Of a DNA stretch of 8,923 bases, positions 5,576 to 8,923 are shown one piece after another; position 1 is the first letter of the stretch; each line of letters starts with the position of its first letter. Position numbers and translations under genes: made by a program. The stretch is taken from assembly GCA_020048935.1 (NCBI GenBank), contig JAIFLS010000022.1:1-8923 (forward strand). The letters run 5' to 3'. The notes below the pieces were generated by a model. It made no database searches, was not told the origin of the DNA, and saw only the letters and a program-made list of their open reading frames with translations. The stretch is from a bacterium. GTDB lineage: Bacteria; Verrucomicrobiota; Kiritimatiellia; UBA8416.

Positions 5576-6433
5576 ATGAACATATTGATTGCAGGGGCAG
5601 GCGGTGCCCTCGGGAAAGCACTGGTAAACCGATATCTCGAACAAGGCGACTCGGTATCGGCACTGGTCCTGCGCGACGCCGAAATGGAGGGGATCGCGCA
5701 CCTGCGGCTCAGGGTCGTGACAGCCAATGTCACGCGCCCTGAAAGCCTGATCGGCGTCTGCGACCGGCATGAGCAGGTCATCTCCTGTATCGGCATCACG
5801 CGCCTGAAAGGCAACGTGACGCATGAGGCGGTCGACTTCAAGGGTAACCTGAACCTGCTGCGGGAGGCGGAACGCGCCGGTGTTCGGAAATTCGGGTTCA
5901 TCTCCCCGGCGGGAACCGACATCGGCTATCGCCATGTCCCCCTGCTGGCCGCCAAGTTCCGTTTCGAGCAGGCCCTGCGCCAAAGCGCGATCGAATGGGT
6001 CATCTTCCGTTCAGGCGGGTTTTTCACGGACCTGGCGGAAATGATGAAGCTCGCCGCGAAGGGTCCGCTGTTCGTCATCGGCAATGGTTCCAGCCGCTCC
6101 ACGCCGATCGACGTGGTTGACCTGGCCGGCCTGATGACGGAGGGCATGCGGACGCAGGCCAACGCGGTCATCGAAGTCGGCGGGCCGGAGCATCTCTCCT
6201 GGCTGGACGTCTGCCGGACCTGCTTCGAGCTGCAAGGCAAGCCGCCCCGGATCATGCGCGCCCCCGTCTGGCTGTGCCGCACAACCCTGGCCCTGCTGCG
6301 TCCGTTCTCATTCCGCCACTATGCCATGGGACAGTTGCTGGTCTTCATGTCAACGCATGATGTCTGCACCCCGCCTCGGGGGAAAAACCACCTGCGGAAG
6401 TTTCTGCGTGACATCCAGCCCCAACCGTCGTAG
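5576..6433 (+). CDS. Atypical short-chain dehydrogenase/reductase (NmrA-like, NAD(P)-binding)
   Basis: This 285-residue protein opens with a Rossmann strand and the glycine motif GAGGALG (7-13), followed by the layout of atypical SDR/NmrA proteins: VVTANVTRPESL (47-58, D-to-N variant of the usual DxxD/xxL turn), VISCIGI (68-74), and a possible active-site region with Y118 and K127 (AAKFRFEQAL). Then come FRSGGFFTDL (144-153), STPIDVVDLAGLM and VGGPEHLSW, as in SDR proteins related to the NDUFA9-like group. The C-terminal part (about 226-260) is hydrophobic and basic and may sit on the membrane. The reaction is not predictable: reduction or isomerisation of a lipid/isoprenoid intermediate fits the context. 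The start is the ATG at 5576, preceded by AGAAGGGAG and 13 nt after the previous stop. The frame is open back to 5381, but that stretch reads as the previous gene out of frame. Confidence 0.9.
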   Translation: MNILIAGAGGALGKALVNRYLEQGDSVSALVLRDAEMEGIAHLRLRVVTANVTRPESLIGVCDRHEQVISCIGITRLKGNVTHEAVDFKGNLNLLREAERAGVRKFGFISPAGTDIGYRHVPLLAAKFRFEQALRQSAIEWVIFRSGGFFTDLAEMMKLAAKGPLFVIGNGSSRSTPIDVVDLAGLMTEGMRTQANAVIEVGGPEHLSWLDVCRTCFELQGKPPRIMRAPVWLCRTTLALLRPFSFRHYAMGQLLVFMSTHDVCTPPRGKNHLRKFLRDIQPQPS

Positions 6434-6445
6434 TTTTCAGGCTGC

Positions 6446-7177
6446 ATGAGTAACGCAAATGAAACAACCTCAGTATCCATTGTGATACCGGTTTATAACG
6501 AGCAGTCCTGCATCGAGTCAACCCTTCGGGAACTGGCTGGCGTGATGCGTCGGCAGAACCGCTTGTTCGAGATCCTTTGCGTGGACGATGGATCGACCGA
6601 CAGCAGCGGCGATATCATCCAGAGACTCAAACAGCAGGACCTGCCGGAACTGCGCCTCCTGCGGTTGACTCCGAACAGCGGCCAGAGTGCAGCCTTCGGG
6701 GCCGGCTTCAGGCATGCCGTCCATCCCATCATCGTGACCATGGATGCCGACGGGCAGAATGACCCGAACGACATTCCCTTCCTGCTCGAAGGCCTGGCGG
6801 ATGCGGATGTGTGCTGCGGCTACCGCCACAAGCGGCAGGACACCGCCAGCAAGCGGATTGCCAGCCGGATCGGCAACCGGGTCCGCAACGCCTTGCTCGG
6901 CAGCGATATCATTGACACCGGATGCTCGCTGAAGGTTTTCCGCGCGGAGCAAGTCCGGCATCTGGCCATGCTGGAAGGCATGCATCGGTTCCTGCCGAAC
7001 CTCTGCGCGATGCAGGGAGCCCGGATCCTGCAACGCCCTGTCAACCACCGCCCGCGCACCAGCGGGACCAGCAAATACACGAACTTCGGGCGCCTGCTCA
7101 AGACCGTTCCGGACCTGATGGCGGTCCGATGGATGAAACACCGGATGCGGCAATTCCGGGCTAAGGAAATAGCATGA
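6446..7177 (+). CDS. GT2 glycosyltransferase, polyprenyl/dolichyl-phosphate sugar synthase type
   Basis: This 243-residue family 2 glycosyltransferase (GT-A fold) is expected to move a sugar from a nucleotide donor to polyprenyl phosphate on the cytoplasmic face. It shows VSIVIPVYNEQ (10-20), CVDDGSTDSS (45-54), the metal-binding DAD of TMDADGQNDPND (100-102), DTGCSLKVFR (157-166) and HRPRTSGTSKY (201-211). The last is the HRxRxxGxSKY signature of DPM1/ArnC-like enzymes. No C-terminal membrane helices like those of ArnC or GtrB are present, so it is probably soluble or peripheral, as in short DPM1 forms. It begins 12 nt after the SDR gene with a weak ribosome-binding site (CAGG), suggesting reliance on coupling. 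It ends in an ATGA overlap with the LAB_N gene. The sugar is unknown. Confidence 0.94.
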   Translation: MSNANETTSVSIVIPVYNEQSCIESTLRELAGVMRRQNRLFEILCVDDGSTDSSGDIIQRLKQQDLPELRLLRLTPNSGQSAAFGAGFRHAVHPIIVTMDADGQNDPNDIPFLLEGLADADVCCGYRHKRQDTASKRIASRIGNRVRNALLGSDIIDTGCSLKVFRAEQVRHLAMLEGMHRFLPNLCAMQGARILQRPVNHRPRTSGTSKYTNFGRLLKTVPDLMAVRWMKHRMRQFRAKEIA

Positions 7178-7485
7178 GCGCGCTGGATGAGTTCATGCTG
7201 GTGCTGGGCAAGCCCATGGCGCTTGTCGGAATCGCCGGGCAACTGCTGTTTTCATCCCGGTTCATCGTGCAATGGGTCGCCTCGGAACGGAAGCGCGACT
7301 CGGTGGTGCCGACATCGTTCTGGTATCTGTCAATCGCCGGCGGGGCCATGACCGCGATCTATGCCGCCTGGCGGCGGGATCCAGTCTTCCTCGTGGCGCA
7401 GGTTTCGGGGCTGCTTGTCTATGTGCGCAACCTCATGCTCATCCGCAAGAGCAACACCCGCGACGCCGCTGAGGTGAGGTTGTGA
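7174..7485 (+). CDS. Stand-alone lipid-A-disaccharide synthase N-terminal (LAB_N) membrane protein
   Basis: This 103-residue integral membrane protein consists only of the LAB_N domain (PF07578), found fused to the N-terminus of some LpxB proteins. Conserved features are seen in order: GQLLFSSRFIVQWVASE (22-38), SVVPTSFWYLSIAGG (43-57), a YAAWRRDPVF segment (63-72) and QVSGLLVYVRNLML (76-89). About three hydrophobic segments span roughly 10-35, 48-66 and 70-90. The LpxB catalytic part is absent, and the neighbours show no LpxB. In many Gram-negatives such a stand-alone LAB_N gene sits between a GT2 and an ArnT/PMT-like gene, as here. An ArnE/ArnF-like transport role for the lipid-linked sugar is therefore attractive but unproven. 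It is coupled on both sides: ATGA with the GT2 gene and GTGA with the next gene, with AAGGAA 5 nt before its ATG. Confidence 0.93.
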   Translation: MSALDEFMLVLGKPMALVGIAGQLLFSSRFIVQWVASERKRDSVVPTSFWYLSIAGGAMTAIYAAWRRDPVFLVAQVSGLLVYVRNLMLIRKSNTRDAAEVRL

Positions 7486-8923
7486 TCAAGGGTGTATTGT
7501 GCGCGTGTGGCGCCCCCCGCCTCTGGATCATCGCCCTGCTGGCCAGCATCCTCTGGGGAACCGAATTCCGGCAGCGCGACCTGTGGGAGCCGGATGAGGC
7601 GCGATATGCCTATGTCTCGCGCGAGATGCGCCAGGACGGCCACTGGCTTGTCCCCCACCGACATGGTGAATACTATGCCCACAAGCCGCCGCTGATCTTC
7701 TGGCTGAACAATGCGTTCGCGACGCTCAATGGCGGTGAGATCAACCGGGTCACAACCCGTCTGCCATCGCTGCTCGGCGCGATATTGAGCCTGTGGGCGA
7801 CCGGACAGATCGCCGCCCTGCTCTTCGGCGGGGCTGCCGGCTGGCTCGCGCCGATGCTGCTGGCCGTATCCTCCCTGTTCTGGGTTGTCAACGGCATGGG
7901 GCAGATCGACGGGCTGCTCTGCGGCTTGGAAATGCTGGCCTTCTGGCTCCTGCTCTCAACCCCGTCCCCTCGCGGTGCCGGTCACCTGCGCATCGCCGGC
8001 GCCTATCTGGCCATGGGCCTGGCCGTGCTCGCCAAGGGCCCGGTCGGACTGATCATCCCGCTGGGGGCATGGTCCGCGTTCTCGCTATTCGCCGGGCAGC
8101 GGCAACGCCTGCGCGATTGGCACCTGCTGTGGGGACCGCTGCTTGCCATGCTGCCGATTACCCTCTGGCTGGGGACTATCATCTACTGCAAGGCCGCCCC
8201 CGAGGGCTATCTGGATGAATTGCTGTTCACGCAGAATGTCGGACGCGCCACGGGGGACTTCGCCACCGGACACCTCAAGCCGTTCTGGTATTTTATCGCC
8301 TACTTTATCGCGGATTTCCTTCCCTGGACCCTACTGCTTCCAGCCTCGCTCCTGGCACTGAAAGTCGATGCCACGCGACACGCCCTGCTTCGCGGCGTTC
8401 TCGCCTGGCTCCTGTTCGTGATCCTGTTCTTCTCGCTATCCGCGACCAAGCGCAACCTCTACGTCCTGATGGCCTATCCAGCGGCGGCGATCCTTCTGGC
8501 GGCAGGCTGGGAGCGGATCACAAGCCTGCCGGACCGCTTCCGGCAGGTATCCCAGTGGCTGCTGGCTGGAGTCTTCCTGTTGCTTGGACTGGGATTGACC
8601 CTGGCCGCACCGGTCATCCGTATCACCGGAATGGCGGTACCGATCGAAACCGGCTGGCTGATTCCCGGCGGCGTGGTCCTGACGCTGACCGCGGCCATGC
8701 TGCTGCGGCCAGCCCTGAAAGCCGCGCAGCCCTGCCACTGGCTGGCAACCGCCGCTGCGGGCTTTGCGTTGACCCTCTGGCTGATGGCGTTGCTGGTCTA
8801 CCCGGCGCTGAACCCGCTCAAGGCCCCCTACGAATTGGTCGAAAAGGCCAGGCAATACCTACCCGCCGGGCAAGACCTGCTGCTGTACCGGATCAACGGC
8901 GAGATCCAGGCCCTTTATTGCCG
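7482..8923 (+). CDS. ArnT/PMT-like (GT83-type) lipid glycosyltransferase, 3' end outside window
   Basis: About 480 codons are present with no stop before the window edge, so the gene is partial. It encodes a polytopic inner-membrane enzyme expected to transfer a sugar from a polyprenyl-phosphate carrier to lipid A or another envelope acceptor at the periplasmic face. The first loop carries RDLWEPDEARYAYVSREM (32-49), whose acidic D38/E39 correspond to the conserved ArnT/PMT acidic site, and YAHKPPLIFWL (65-75) with the conserved lysine K68. Further family marks are GQIDGLL (140-146), GLAVLAKGPVGLIIP (179-193), IADFLPW and FSLSATKRNLYVLMAYP. A soluble C-terminal part begins near KAPYELVEKARQYLP. 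The start is taken as the GTG at 7482, overlapping the LAB_N stop (GTGA) after GAGGTGAGG (7471-7479); no ATG in this frame lies near the N-terminus. The acceptor is unknown: aminoarabinose on lipid A is one option, but no other arn genes are seen here. Confidence 0.92.
   Translation, partial: MIKGVLCACGAPRLWIIALLASILWGTEFRQRDLWEPDEARYAYVSREMRQDGHWLVPHRHGEYYAHKPPLIFWLNNAFATLNGGEINRVTTRLPSLLGAILSLWATGQIAALLFGGAAGWLAPMLLAVSSLFWVVNGMGQIDGLLCGLEMLAFWLLLSTPSPRGAGHLRIAGAYLAMGLAVLAKGPVGLIIPLGAWSAFSLFAGQRQRLRDWHLLWGPLLAMLPITLWLGTIIYCKAAPEGYLDELLFTQNVGRATGDFATGHLKPFWYFIAYFIADFLPWTLLLPASLLALKVDATRHALLRGVLAWLLFVILFFSLSATKRNLYVLMAYPAAAILLAAGWERITSLPDRFRQVSQWLLAGVFLLLGLGLTLAAPVIRITGMAVPIETGWLIPGGVVLTLTAAMLLRPALKAAQPCHWLATAAAGFALTLWLMALLVYPALNPLKAPYELVEKARQYLPAGQDLLLYRINGEIQALYC

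Noticed and set aside
7482..8923. Naming the last gene arnT for aminoarabinose transfer
   Set aside because: Family motifs support an ArnT/PMT-like enzyme, but no arnA, arnB, arnC or arnD genes are in the window and the sugar and acceptor cannot be read from the sequence.

Overview
The window is GC-rich, densely coded Gram-negative chromosomal DNA. The Gram-negative reading rests on an OmpR/histidine-kinase pair, a stand-alone LpxB N-terminal (LAB_N) domain and an ArnT-like lipid glycosyltransferase. Taxonomy cannot be fixed from the sequence. The sequence style of the kinase H-box region and of the PAS protein reminds me of Kiritimatiellota/Verrucomicrobiota, but this is only a weak impression and a proteobacterium is not excluded. 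No tRNA, rRNA, CRISPR array, insertion sequence or phage gene was seen.

Layout. The left third (35-3111) lies on the minus strand. It holds an orphan double-PAS protein with a histidine-kinase dimerisation-like segment but no ATPase domain. After a 150-bp AT-rich gap comes a two-component pair: an OmpR-type response regulator (2398-3111) whose stop codon overlaps the start of its histidine kinase (1343-2401). The right two thirds (3217 to the window end) lie on the plus strand and form one tight run of seven genes, transcribed divergently from the regulator: a class I isoprenoid-synthase-like protein, a SAM methyltransferase, an exported Cache-like protein, an atypical SDR (NAD(P)-binding), a GT2 glycosyltransferase of the dolichol/polyprenyl-phosphate-sugar synthase type, a small LAB_N membrane protein, and an ArnT/PMT-like glycosyltransferase cut by the window edge. 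Four of the six junctions are start/stop overlaps and the other two gaps are 12-13 bp, so this looks like one transcript.

How the genes may work together (inference). The last three genes form a plausible glycolipid module: GT2 loads a sugar onto a polyprenyl phosphate, LAB_N is a candidate membrane helper or flippase, and the ArnT-like enzyme transfers the sugar on the periplasmic side. The first four genes could make or modify an isoprenoid (prenyl-chain chemistry, methylation, redox) and add a periplasmic ligand-binding protein. The 105-bp divergent region carries a CTTAAG direct repeat resembling a PmrA-type operator. The kinase has a short acidic periplasmic loop containing an ExxE motif. 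Together these suggest, but do not prove, PmrAB-like control of an envelope-modification operon. The most unusual details are the degenerate isoprenoid synthase, an in-phase A AAA AAG slippery heptamer that could fuse the methyltransferase to the exported Cache-like protein, and the kinase-like PAS protein without an ATPase domain.
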